Shown piece by piece: positions 11,376 to 23,652 of a DNA stretch of 64,000 nt (positions are counted from its first letter, which is position 1; the number at the start of each line of letters is the position of its first letter). The position numbers and the translations under genes are program-made. Under the pieces are notes generated by a model. It worked only from the letters and a program-made list of their open reading frames with translations. It searched no databases and was not told where the DNA came from. The stretch is from Rallus limicola (taxonomy: Eukaryota > Chordata > Aves > Gruiformes > Rallidae): contig JAKCOZ010000588.1 of NCBI GenBank assembly GCA_022605955.1, forward strand, positions 1-64,000, written 5' to 3'.

Positions 11376-14147
11376 GTGCTTTTCTCGGCCCTAGCAGACT
11401 GCAGTTCAAAACATGCTAAACGTCCAGCAATAACTCCCAAAGTAAAGAAGCTAGGACTGAAAGGCATAGCTTGTCTGAAACCTCCTAACAGGACACACAA
11501 GCAGACCCTGTCACTTTGGCTCTCAGCCTTTTCCTTTGCCTGGAAAGAGGGAACATACCTACTACCTCCTACGGTGCTTTTCTCGGCCCTAGCAGACTGC
11601 AGTTCAAAACATGCTAAACGTCCAGCAATAACTCCCAAAGTAAAGAAGCTAGGCATGAAAGGCATAGCTTGTCTGAAACCTCCTAACAGGACACACAAGC
11701 AGACCCTGTCACTTTGGCTCTCAGCCTTTTCCTTTGCCTGGAAAGAGGGAACATGCCTGGAACCTCCTACAGTGCTTTTCTCGGCCCTAGCAGACTGCAG
11801 TTCAAAACATGCTAAACGTCCAGCAATAACTCCCAAAGTAAAGAAGCTAGGACTGAAAGGCATAGCTTGTCTGAAACCTCCTAACAGGACACACAAGCAG
11901 ACCCTGTCACTTTGGCTCTCAGCCTTTTCCTTTGCCTGGAAAGAGGGAACATGCCTGGAACCTCCTACAGTGCTTTTCTCGGCCCTAGCAGACTGCAGTT
12001 CAAAACATGCTAAACGTCCAGCAATAACTCCCAAAGTAAAGAAGCTAGGCATGAAAGGCATAGCTTGTCTGAAACCTCCTAACAGGACACACAAGCAGAC
12101 CCTGTCACTTTGGCTCTCAGCATTTTCCTTTGCCTGGAAAGAGGGAACATGCCTGGAACCTCCTACGGTGCTTTTCTCGGCCCTAGCAGACTGCAGTTCA
12201 AAACATGCTAAACGTCCAGCAATAACTCCCAAAGTAAAGAAGCTAGGACTGAAAGGCATAGCTTGTCTGAAACCTCCTAACAGGACACACAAGCAGACCC
12301 TGTCACTTTGGCTCTCAGCCTTTTCCTTTGCCTGGAAAGAGGGAACATGCCTGCTACCTCCTACGGTGCTTTTCTCGGCCCTAGCAGACTGCAGTTCAAA
12401 ACATGCTAAACGTCCAGCAATAACTCCCAAAGTAAAGAAGCTAGGACTGAAAGGCATAGCTTGTCTGAAACCTCCTAACAGGACACACAAGCAGACCCTG
12501 TCACTTTGGCTCTCAGCCTTTTCCTTTGCCTGGAAAGAGGGAACATACCTAATACCTCCTACAGTGCTTTTCTCGGCCCTAGCAGACTGCAGTTCAAAAC
12601 ATGCTAAACGTCCAGCAATAACTCCCAAAGTAAAGAAGCTAGGCATGAAAGGCATAGCTTGTCTGAAACCTCCTAACAGGACACACAAGCAGACCCTGTC
12701 ACTTTGGCTCTCAGCCTTTTCCTTTGCCTGGAAAGAGGGAACATGCCTGGAACCTCCTACGGTGCTTTTCTCGGCCCTAGCAGACTGCAGTTCAAAACAT
12801 GCTAAACGTCCAGCAATAACTCCCAAAGTAAAGAAGCTAGGACTGAAAGGCATAGCTTGTCTGAAACCTCCTAACAGGACACACAAGCAGACCCTGTCAC
12901 TTTGGCTCTCAGCCTTTTCCTTTGCCTGGAAAGAGGGAACATGCCTGGAAACTCCTACGGTGCTTTTCTCGGCCCTAGCAGACTGCAGTTCAAAACATGC
13001 TAAACGTCCAGCAATAACTCCCAAAGTAAAGTAGCTAGGGCTGAAAGGCATAGCTTGTCTGAAACCTCCTAACAGGACACACAAGCAGACCCTGTCACTT
13101 TGGCTCTCAGCCTTTTCCTTTGCCTGGAAAGAGGGAACATGCCTGGAACCTCCTACGGTGCTTTTCTCGGCCCTAGCAGACTGCAGTTCAAAACATGCTA
13201 AACGTCCAGCAATAACTCCCAAAGTAAAGAAGCTAGGACTGAAAGGCATAGCTTGTCTGAAACCTCCTAACAGGACACACAAGCAGACCCTGTCACTTTG
13301 GCTCTCAGCCTTTTCCTTTGCCTGGAAAGAGGGAACATGCCTGGAACCTCCTACAGTGCTTTTCTCGGCCCTAGCAGACTGCAGTTCAAAACATGCTAAA
13401 CGTCCAGCAATAACTCCCAAAGTAAAGAAGCTAGGACTGAAAGGCATAGCTTGTCTGAAACCTCCTAACAGGACACACAAGCAGACCCTGTCACTTTGGC
13501 TCTCAGCCTTTTCCTTTGCCTGGAAAGAGGGAACATGCCTGGAACCTCCTACAGTGCTTTTCTCGGCCCTAGCAGACTGCAGTTCAAAACATGCTAAACG
13601 TCCAGCAATAACTCCCAAAGTAAAGAAGCTAGGACTGAAAGGCATAGCTTGTCTGAAACCTCCTAACAGGACACACAAGCAGACCCTGTCACTTTGGCTC
13701 TCAGCCTTTTCCTTTGCCTGGAAAGAGGGAACATGCCTGGAAGCTCCTACCCTGCTTTTCTCGGCCCTAGCAGACTGCAGTTCAAAACATGCTAAACGTC
13801 CAGCAATAACTCCCAAAGTAAAGAAGCTAGGACTGAAAGGCATAGCTTGTCTGAAACCTCCTAACAGGACACACAAGCAGACCCTGTCACTTTGGCTCTC
13901 AGCCTTTTCCTTTGCCTGGAAAGAGGGAACATGCCTGGAACCTCCTACGGTGCTTTTCTCGGCCCTAGCAGACTGCAGTTCAAAACATGCTAAACGTCCA
14001 GCAATAACTCCCAAAGTAAAGAAGCTAGGCCTGAAAGGCATAGCTTGTCTGAAACCTCCTAACAGGACACACAAGCAGACCCTGTCACTTTGGCTCTCAG
14101 CCTTTTCCTTTGCCTGGAAAGAGGGAACATACCTACTACCTCCTACA
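11376..14147. repeat. Satellite monomers without a clear repeated HOR unit
   Basis: Fourteen monomers with mixed variants. Notable ones are CTTTCCCTGG at 11,340 just upstream, CATTTTCC at about 12,122, GCCTGCTACC at about 12,350, CCTAATACC at about 12,549, GAAACTCC at about 12,949, a GTAGCTAGGG monomer with TAG at 13,032-13,034, and CTACCCTGC at about 13,750. I could not pair this block with an adjacent copy. Confidence 0.7.
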
Positions 14148-14939
14148 GTGCTTTTCTCGGCCCTAGCAGACTGCAGTTCAAAACATGCTAAACGTCCAGC
14201 AATAACTCCCAAAGTAAAGAAGCTAGGCATGAAAGGCATAGCTTGTCTGAAACCTCCTAACAGGACACACAAGCAGACCCTGTCACTTTGGCTCTCAGCC
14301 TTTTCCTTTGCCTGGAAAGAGGGAACATGCCTGGAACCTCCTACGGTGCTTTTCTCGGCCCTAGCAGACTGCAGTTCAAAACATGCTAAACGTCCAGCAA
14401 TAACTCCCAAAGTAAAGAAGCTAGGGCTGAAAGGCATAGCTTGTCTGAAACCTCCTAACAGGACACACAAGCAGACCCTGTCACTTTGGCTCTCAGCCTT
14501 TTCCTTTGCCTGGAAAGAGGGAACATGCCTGGAAGCTCCTACGGTGCTTTTCTCGGCCCTAGCAGACTGCAGTTCAAAACATGCTAAACGTCCAGCAATA
14601 ACTCCCAAAGTAAAGAAGCTAGGCATGAAAGGCATAGCTTGTCTGAAACCTCCTAACAGGACACACAAGCAGACCCTGTCACTTTGGCTCTCAGCCTTTT
14701 CCTTTGCCTGGAAAGAGGGAACATGCCTGGAAGCTCCTACGGTGCTTTTCTCGGCCCTAGCAGACTGCAGTTCAAAACATGCTAAACGTCCAGCAATAAC
14801 TCCCAAAGTAAAGAAGCTAGGACTGAAAGGCATAGCTTGTCTGAAACCTCCTAACAGGACACACAAGCAGACCCTGTCACTTTGGCTCTCAGCCTTTTCC
14901 TTTGCCTGGAAAGAGGGAACATACCTACTACCTCCTACA
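14148..14939. repeat. 4-monomer block related to the next 6-monomer block
   Basis: Order: CCTACTACC/GGCATGA, CCTGGAACC/GGGCTGA, AAGCTCC/GGCATGA, AAGCTCC/GGACTGA. The following block has the same four monomers in order with two ordinary GGACTGA monomers interspersed. Confidence 0.65.
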
Positions 14940-16127
14940 GTGCTTTTCTCGGCCCTAGCAGACTGCAGTTCAAAACATGCTAAACGTCCAGCAATAACTC
15001 CCAAAGTAAAGAAGCTAGGCATGAAAGGCATAGCTTGTCTGAAACCTCCTAACAGGACACACAAGCAGACCCTGTCACTTTGGCTCTCAGCCTTTTCCTT
15101 TGCCTGGAAAGAGGGAACATGCCTGGAACCTCCTACAGTGCTTTTCTCGGCCCTAGCAGACTGCAGTTCAAAACATGCTAAACGTCCAGCAATAACTCCC
15201 AAAGTAAAGAAGCTAGGACTGAAAGGCATAGCTTGTCTGAAACCTCCTAACAGGACACACAAGCAGACCCTGTCACTTTGGCTCTCAGCCTTTTCCTTTG
15301 CCTGGAAAGAGGGAACATGCCTGGAACCTCCTACGGTGCTTTTCTCGGCCCTAGCAGACTGCAGTTCAAAACATGCTAAACGTCCAGCAATAACTCCCAA
15401 AGTAAAGAAGCTAGGGCTGAAAGGCATAGCTTGTCTGAAACCTCCTAACAGGACACACAAGCAGACCCTGTCACTTTGGCTCTCAGCCTTTTCCTTTGCC
15501 TGGAAAGAGGGAACATGCCTGGAACCTCCTACGGTGCTTTTCTCGGCCCTAGCAGACTGCAGTTCAAAACATGCTAAACGTCCAGCAATAACTCCCAAAG
15601 TAAAGAAGCTAGGACTGAAAGGCATAGCTTGTCTGAAACCTCCTAACAGGACACACAAGCAGACCCTGTCACTTTGGCTCTCAGCCTTTTCCTTTGCCTG
15701 GAAAGAGGGAACATGCCTGGAAGCTCCTACGGTGCTTTTCTCGGCCCTAGCAGACTGCAGTTCAAAACATGCTAAACGTCCAGCAATAACTCCCAAAGTA
15801 AAGAAGCTAGGCATGAAAGGCATAGCTTGTCTGAAACCTCCTAACAGGACACACAAGCAGACCCTGTCACTTTGGCTCTCAGCCTTTTCCTTTGCCTGGA
15901 AAGAGGGAACATGCCTGGAAGCTCCTACGGTGCTTTTCTCGGCCCTAGCAGACTGCAGTTCAAAACATGCTAAACGTCCAGCAATAACTCCCAAAGTAAA
16001 GAAGCTAGGACTGAAAGGCATAGCTTGTCTGAAACCTCCTAACAGGACACACAAGCAGACCCTGTCACTTTGGCTCTCAGCCTTTTCCTTTGCCTGGAAA
16101 GAGGGAACATGCCTGGAACCTCCTACG
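14940..16127. repeat. 6-monomer expanded form of the preceding 4-monomer block
   Basis: Order: CCTACTACC/GGCATGA, CTACAGTG/GGACTGA, CCTGGAACC/GGGCTGA, GGACTGA, AAGCTCC/GGCATGA, AAGCTCC/GGACTGA. The four diagnostic monomers of 14,148-14,939 recur in order, consistent with unequal exchange that inserted two monomers. Confidence 0.65.
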
Positions 16128-16919
16128 GTGCTTTTCTCGGCCCTAGCAGACTGCAGTTCAAAACATGCTAAACGTCCAGCAATAACTCCCAAAGTAAAGA
16201 AGCTAGGCATGAAAGGCATAGCTTGTCTGAAACCTCCTAACAGGACACACAAGCAGACCCTGTCGCTTTGGCTCTCAGCCTTTTCCTTTGCCTGGAAAGA
16301 GGGAACATGCCTGGAACCTCCTACGGTGCTTTTCTCGGCCCTAGCAGACTGCAGTTCAAAACATGCTAAACGTCCAGCAATAACTCCCAAAGTAAAGAAG
16401 CTAGGCATGAAAGGCATAGCTTGTCTGAAACCTCCTAACAGGACACACAAGCAGACCCTGTCACTTTGGCTCTCAGCCTTTTCCTTTGCCTGGAAAGAGG
16501 GAACATGCCTGGAACCTCCTACGGTGCTTTTCTCGGCCCTAGCAGACTGCAGTTCAAAACATGCTAAACGTCCAGCAATAACTCCCAAAGTAAAGAAGCT
16601 AGGCATGAAAGGCATAGCTTGTCTGAAACCTCCTAACAGGACACACAAGCAGACCCTGTCACTTTGGCTCTCAGCCTTTTCCTTTGCCTGGAAAGAGGGA
16701 ACATGCCTGGAACCTCCTACGGTGCTTTTCTCGGCCCTAGCAGACTGCAGTTCAAAACATGCTAAACGTCCAGCAATAACTCCCAAAGTAAAGAAGCTAG
16801 GCATGAAAGGCATAGCTTGTCTGAAACCTCCTAACAGGACACACAAGCAGACCCTGTCACTTTGGCTCTCAGCCTTTTCCTTTGCCTGGAAAGAGGGAAC
16901 ATACCTACTACCTCCTACA
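16128..16919. repeat. Run of four near-identical GGCATGA monomers
   Basis: Four consecutive CCTGGAACC/CTACGGTG/GGCATGA monomers follow one another with essentially no differences except GTCGCTTTGG at about 16,264. A similar run of four lies at 17,316-18,107. This suggests very recent single-monomer amplification or conversion. Confidence 0.7.
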
Positions 16920-18305
16920 GTGCTTTTCTCGGCCCTAGCAGACTGCAGTTCAAAACATGCTAAACGTCCAGCAATAACTCCCAAAGTAAAGAAGCTAGGC
17001 ATGAAAGGCATAGCTTGTCTGAAACCTCCTAACAGGACACACAAGCAGACCCTGTCACTTTGGCTCTCAGCCTTTTCCTTTGCCTGGAAAGAGGGAACAT
17101 GCCTGGAACCTCCTACAGTGCTTTTCTCGGCCCTAGCAGACTGCAGTTCAAAACATGCTAAACGTCCAGCAATAACTCCCAAAGTAAAGAAGCTAGGACT
17201 GAAAGGCATAGCTTGTCTGAAACCTCCTAACAGGACACACAAGCAGACCCTGTCACTTTGGCTCTCAGCCTTTTCCTTTGCCTGGAAAGAGGGAACATGC
17301 CTGGAACCTCCTACGGTGCTTTTCTCGGCCCTAGCAGACTGCAGTTCAAAACATGCTAAACGTCCAGCAATAACTCCCAAAGTAAAGAAGCTAGGCATGA
17401 AAGGCATAGCTTGTCTGAAACCTCCTAACAGGACACACAAGCAGACCCTGTCACTTTGGCTCTCAGCCTTTTCCTTTGCCTGGAAAGAGGGAACATGCCT
17501 GGAACCTCCTACGGTGCTTTTCTCGGCCCTAGCAGACTGCAGTTCAAAACATGCTAAACGTCCAGCAATAACTCCCAAAGTAAAGAAGCTAGGCATGAAA
17601 GGCATAGCTTGTCTGAAACCTCCTAACAGGACACACAAGCAGACCCTGTCACTTTGGCTCTCAGCCTTTTCCTTTGCCTGGAAAGAGGGAACATGCCTGG
17701 AACCTCCTACGGTGCTTTTCTCGGCCCTAGCAGACTGCAGTTCAAAACATGCTAAACGTCCAGCAATAACTCCCAAAGTAAAGAAGCTAGGCATGAAAGG
17801 CATAGCTTGTCTGAAACCTCCTAACAGGACACACAAGCAGACCCTGTCACTTTGGCTCTCAGCCTTTTCCTTTGCCTGGAAAGAGGGAACATGCCTGGAA
17901 CCTCCTACGGTGCTTTTCTCGGCCCTAGCAGACTGCAGTTCAAAACATGCTAAACGTCCAGCAATAACTCCCAAAGTAAAGAAGCTAGGCATGAAAGGCA
18001 TAGCTTGTCTGAAACCTCCTAACAGGACACACAAGCAGACCCTGTCACTTTGGCTCTCAGCCTTTTCCTTTGCCTGGAAAGAGGGAACATGCCTGGAACC
18101 TCCTACGGTGCTTTTCTCGGCCCTAGCAGACTGCAGTTCAAAACATGCTAAACGTCCAGCAATAACTCCCAAAGTAAAGAAGCTAGGACTGAAAGGCATA
18201 GCTTGTCTGAAACCTCCTAACAGGACACACAAGCAGACCCTGTCACTTTGGCTCTCAGCCTTTTCCTTTGCCTGGAAAGAGGGAACATACCTACTACCTC
18301 CTACA
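16920..18305. repeat. 7-monomer unit whose first two monomers recur at 18,306
   Basis: Order: CCTACTACC with CTACAGTG/GGCATGA; CTACAGTG/GGACTGA; four GGCATGA monomers; one GGACTGA monomer. The first two monomer types reappear at 18,306-18,702, 1,386 bp (7 x 198) later, after which the order diverges. Confidence 0.65.
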
Positions 18306-18660
18306 GTGCTTTTCTCGGCCCTAGCAGACTGCAGTTCAAAACATGCTAAACGTCCAGCAATAACTCCCAAAGTAAAGAAGCTAGGCATGAAAGGCATAGC
18401 TTGTCTGAAACCTCCTAACAGGACACACAAGCAGACCCTGTCACTTTGGCTCTCAGCCTTTTCCTTTGCCTGGAAAGAGGGAACATGCCTGGAACCTCCT
18501 ACAGTGCTTTTCTCGGCCCTAGCAGACTGCAGTTCAAAACATGCTAAACGTCCAGCAATAACTCCCAAAGTAAAGAAGCTAGGACTGAAAGGCATAGCTT
18601 GTCTGAAACCTCCTAACAGGACACACAAGCAGACCCTGTCACTTTGGCTCTCAGCCTTTT

Positions 18661-18667
18661 TCTTTTG
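18661..18667. other. Single +1 bp indel in the clean array
   Basis: The usual CCTTTTCCTTTGCC reads CCTTTTTCTTTTGCC here, one base longer, in a T-rich run. It shifts the repeat phase by +1: the GTAGCTAGGG markers at 13,032 and 21,943 are 45 x 198 + 1 bp apart. It is one of only two length changes I find between 6,783 and 64,000. A similar spelling without the length change (CCTTTTTCTTTGCC) occurs at about 19,250. Confidence 0.85.
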
Positions 18668-18702
18668 CCTGGAAAGAGGGAACATGCCTGGAACCTCCTA
18701 CG

Positions 18703-21700
18703 GTGCTTTTCTCGGCCCTAGCAGACTGCAGTTCAAAACATGCTAAACGTCCAGCAATAACTCCCAAAGTAAAGAAGCTAGGGCTGAAAGGCATAGCTTG
18801 TCTGAAACCTCCTAACAGGACACACAAGCAGACCCTGTCACTTTGGCTCTCAGCCTTTTCCTTTGCCTGGAAAGAGGGAACATGCCTGGAACCTCCTACG
18901 GTGCTTTTCTCGGCCCTAGCAGACTGCAGTTCAAAACATGCTAAACGTCCAGCAATAACTCCCAAAGTAAAGAAGCTAGGACTGAAAGGCATAGCTTGTC
19001 TGAAACCTCCTAACAGGACACACAAGCAGACCCTGTCACTTTGGCTCTCAGCCTTTTCCTTTGCCTGGAAAGAGGGAACATGCCTGGAACCTCCTACGGT
19101 GCTTTTCTCGGCCCTAGCAGACTGCAGTTCAAAACATGCTAAACGTCCAGCAATAACTCCCAAAGTAAAGAAGCTAGGCATGAAAGGCATAGCTTGTCTG
19201 AAACCTCCTAACAGGACACACAAGCAGACCCTGTCACTTTGGCTCTCAGCCTTTTTCTTTGCCTGGAAAGAGGGAACATGCCTGGAACCTCCTACAGTGC
19301 TTTTCTCGGCCCTAGCAGACTGCAGTTCAAAACATGCTAAACGTCCAGCAATAACTCCCAAAGTAAAGAAGCTAGGACTGAAAGGCATAGCTTGTCTGAA
19401 ACCTCCTAACAGGACACACAAGCAGACCCTGTCACTTTGGCTCTCAGCCTTTTCCTTTGCCTGGAAAGAGGGAACATGCCTGGAACCTCCTACGGTGCTT
19501 TTCTCGGCCCTAGCAGACTGCAGTTCAAAACATGCTAAACGTCCAGCAATAACTCCCAAAGTAAAGAAGCTAGGGCTGAAAGGCATAGCTTGTCTGAAAC
19601 CTCCTAACAGGACACACAAGCAGACCCTGTCACTTTGGCTCTCAGCCTTTTCCTTTGCCTGGAAAGAGGGAACATGCCTGGAACCTCCTACGGTGCTTTT
19701 CTCGGCCCTAGCAGACTGCAGTTCAAAACATGCTAAACGTCCAGCAATAACTCCCAAAGTAAAGAAGCTAGGCATGAAAGGCATAGCTTTTCTGAAACCT
19801 CCTAACAGGACACACAAGCAGACCCTGTCACTTTGGCTCTCAGCCTTTTCCTTTGCCTGGAAAGAGGGAACATGCCTGGAACCTCCTACGGTGCTTTTCT
19901 CGGCCCTAGCAGACTGCAGTTCAAAACATGCTAAACGTCCAGCAATAACTCCCAAAGTAAAGAAGCTAGGACTGAAAGGCATAGCTTGTCTGAAACCTCC
20001 TAACAGGACACACAAGCAGACCCTGTCACTTTGGCTCTCAGCCTTTTCCTTTGCCTGGAAAGAGGGAACATACCTGCTACCTCCTACAGTGCTTTTCTCG
20101 GCCCTAGCAGACTGCAGTTCAAAACATGCTAAACGTCCAGCAATAACTCCCAAAGTAAAGAAGCTAGGCATGAAAGGCATAGCTTGTCTGAAACCTCCTA
20201 ACAGGACACACAAGCAGACCCTGTCACTTTGGCTCTCAGCCTTTTCCTTTGCCTGGAAAGAGGGAACATGCCTGGAACCTCCTACAGTGCTTTTCTCGGC
20301 CCTAGCAGACTGCAGTTCAAAACATGCTAAACGTCCAGCAATAACTCCCAAAGTAAAGAAGCTAGGACTGAAAGGCATAGCTTGTCTGAAACCTCCTAAC
20401 AGGACACACAAGCAGACCCTGTCACTTTGGCTCTCAGCCTTTTCCTTTGCCTGGAAAGAGGGAACATGCCTGGAACCTCCTACGGTGCTTTTCTCGGCCC
20501 TAGCAGACTGCAGTTCAAAACATGCTAAACGTCCAGCAATAACTCCCAAAGTAAAGAAGCTAGGACTGAAAGGCATAGCTTGTCTGAAACCTCCTAACAG
20601 GACACACAAGCAGACCCTGTCACTTTGGCTCTCAGCCTTTTCCTTTGCCTGGAAAGAGGGAACATGCCTGGAACCTCCTACGGTGCTTTTCTCGGCCCTA
20701 GCAGACTGCAGTTCAAAACATGCTAAACGTCCAGCAATAACTCCCAAAGTAAAGAAGCTAGGACTGAAAGGCATAGCTTGTCTGAAACCTCCTAACAGGA
20801 CACACAAGCAGACCCTGTCACTTTGGCTCTCAGCCTTTTCCTTTGCCTGGAAAGAGGGAACATGCCTGGAACCTCCTACAGTGCTTTTCTCGGCCCTAGC
20901 AGACTGCAGTTCAAAACATGCTAAACGTCCAGCAATAACTCCCAAAGTAAAGAAGCTAGGACTGAAAGGCATAGCTTGTCTGAAACCTCCTAACAGGACA
21001 CACAAGCAGACCCTGTCACTTTGGCTCTCAGCCTTTTCCTTTGCCTGGAAAGAGGGAACATGCCTGGAACATCCTACAGTGCTTTTCTCGGCCCTAGCAG
21101 ACTGCAGTTCAAAACATGCTAAACGTCCAGCAATAACTCCCAAAGTAAAGAAGCTAGGACTGAAAGGCATAGCTTGTCTGAAACCTCCTAACAGGACACA
21201 CAAGCAGACCCTGTCACTTTGGCTCTCAGCCTTTTCCTTTGCCTGGAAAGAGGGAACATGCCTGGAACCTCCTACGGTGCTTTTCTCGGCCCTAGCAGAC
21301 TGCAGTTCAAAACATGCTAAACGTCCAGCAATAACTCCCAAAGTAAAGAAGCTAGGGCTGAAAGGCATAGCTTGTCTGAAACCTCCTAACAGGACACACA
21401 AGCAGACCCTGTCACTTTGGCTCTCAGCCTTTTCCTTTGCCTGGAAAGAGGGAACATGCCTGGAACCTCCTACGGTGCTTTTCTCGGCCCTAGCAGACTG
21501 CAGTTCAAAACATGCTAAACGTCCAGCAATAACTCCCAAAGTAAAGAAGCTAGGCATGAAAGGCATAGCTTGTCTGAAACCTCCTAACAGGACACACAAG
21601 CAGACCCTGTCACTTTGGCTCTCAGCCTTTTCCTTTGCCTGGAAAGAGGGAACATGCCTGGAACCTCCTACGGTGCTTTTCTCGGCCCTAGCAGACTGCA

Positions 21701-23652
21701 GTTCAAAACATGCTAAACGTCCAGCAATAACTCCCAAAGTAAAGAAGCTAGGACTGAAAGGCATAGCTTGTCTGAAACCTCCTAACAGGACACACAAGCA
21801 GACCCTGTCACTTTGGCTCTCAGCCTTTTCCTTTGCCTGGAAAGAGGGAACATGCCTGGAACCTCCTACGGTGCTTTTCTCGGCCCTAGCAGACTGCAGT
21901 TCAAAACATGCTAAACGTCCAGCAATAACTCCCAAAGTAAAGTAGCTAGGGCTGAAAGGCATAGCTTGTCTGAAACCTCCTAACAGGACACACAAGCAGA
22001 CCCTGTCACTTTGGCTCTCAGCCTTTTCCTTTGCCTGGAAAGAGGGAACATGCCTGGAAGCTCCTACGGTGCTTTTCTCGGCCCTAGCAGACTGCAGTTC
22101 AAAACATGCTAAACGTCCAGCAATAACTCCCAAAGTAAAGAAGCTAGGCATGAAAGGCATAGCTTGTCTGAAACCTCCTAACAGGACACACAAGCAGACC
22201 CTGTCACTTTGGCTCTCAGCCTTTTCCTTTGCCTGGAAAGAGGGAACATGCCTGGAACCTCCTACGGTGCTTTTCTCGGCCCTAGCAGACTGCAGTTCAA
22301 AACATGCTAAACGTCCAGCAATAACTCCCAAAGTAAAGAAGCTAGGACTGAAAGGCATAGCTTGTCTGAAACCTCCTAACAGGACACACAAGCAGACCCT
22401 GTCACTTTGGCTCTCAGCCTTTTCCTTTGCCTGGAAAGAGGGAACATACCTACTACCTCCTACAGTGCTTTTCTCGGCCCTAGCAGACTGCAGTTCAAAA
22501 CATGCTAAACGTCCAGCAATAACTCCCAAAGTAAAGAAGCTAGGACTGAAAGGCATAGCTTGTCTGAAACCTCCTAACAGGACACACAAGCAGACCCTGT
22601 CACTTTGGCTCTCAGCCTTTTCCTTTGCCTGGAAAGAGGGAACATGCCTGGAACCTCCTACGGTGCTTTTCTCGGCCCTAGCAGACTGCAGTTCAAAACA
22701 TGCTAAACGTCCAGCAATAACTCCCAAAGTAAAGAAGCTAGGACTGAAAGGCATAGCTTGTCTGAAACCTCCTAACAGGACACACAAGCAGACCCTGTCA
22801 CTTTGGCTCTCAGCCTTTTCCTTTGCCTGGAAAGAGGGAACATGCCTGGAACCTCCTACGGTGCTTTTCTCGGCCCTAGCAGACTGCAGTTCAAAACATG
22901 CTAAACGTCCAGCAATAACTCCCAAAGTAAAGAAGCTAGGACTGAAAGGCATAGCTTGTCTGAAACCTCCTAACAGGACACACAAGCAGACCCTGTCACT
23001 TTGGCTCTCAGCCTTTTCCTTTGCCTGGAAAGAGGGAACATACCTACTACCTCCTTCAGTGCTTTTCTCGGCCCTAGCAGACTGCAGTTCAAAACATGCT
23101 AAACGTCCAGCAATAACTCCCAAAGTAAAGAAGCTAGGCATGAAAGGCATAGCTTGTCTGAAACCTCCTAACAGGACACACAAGCAGACCCTGTCACTTT
23201 GGCTCTCAGCCTTTTCCTTTGCCTGGAAAGAGGGAACATGCCTGGAACCTCCTACAGTGCTTTTCTCGGCCCTAGCAGACTGCAGTTCAAAACATGCTAA
23301 ACGTCCAGCAATAACTCCCAAAGTAAAGAAGCTAGGCCTGAAAGGCATAGCTTGTCTGAAACCTCCTAACAGGACACACAAGCAGACCCTGTCACTTTGG
23401 CTCTCAGCCTTTTCCTTTGCCTGGAAAGAGGGAACATGCCTGGAACATCCTACAGTGCTTTTCTCGGCCCTAGCAGACTGCAGTTCAAAACATGCTAAAC
23501 GTCCAGCAATAACTCCCAAAGTAAAGAAGCTAGGACTGAAAGGCATAGCTTGTCTGAAACCTCCTAACAGGACACACAAGCAGACCCTGTCACTTTGGCT
23601 CTCAGCCTTTTCCTTTGCCTGGAAAGAGGGAACATGCCTGGAACCTCCTACG
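18703..23652. repeat. Mixed satellite monomers, left domain
   Basis: Twenty-five monomers dominated by GGACTGA types, with GGGCTGA monomers at 18,703, 19,495 and 21,277. A rare pair of monomers with GGAACATCC and CTACAGTG (starting at 21,079 and 23,455, 12 monomers apart) are both followed by a GGGCTGA monomer, suggesting partly overwritten copies of one block. A GTAGCTAGGG monomer has TAG at 21,943-21,945. CATAGCTTTTC at about 19,785 is private. Confidence 0.7.

Larger units (their letters stand above)
6366..12125. repeat. Copy 2 (clean) of the 32-monomer duplication
   Basis: This is the indel-free counterpart of 1-5,790 from about 6,783 on. The spacing of the GTAGCTAGG monomers (5 then 8 monomers) and the order of the AAGCTCC, CCTACTACC, GGCATGA and GGACTGA variants agree between the copies. 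The copy contains the whole first 8-mer HOR and most of the second. Either the array really holds a 6.3-kb tandem duplication, or the left end is a redundant unpolished representation of this stretch. Confidence 0.85.
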
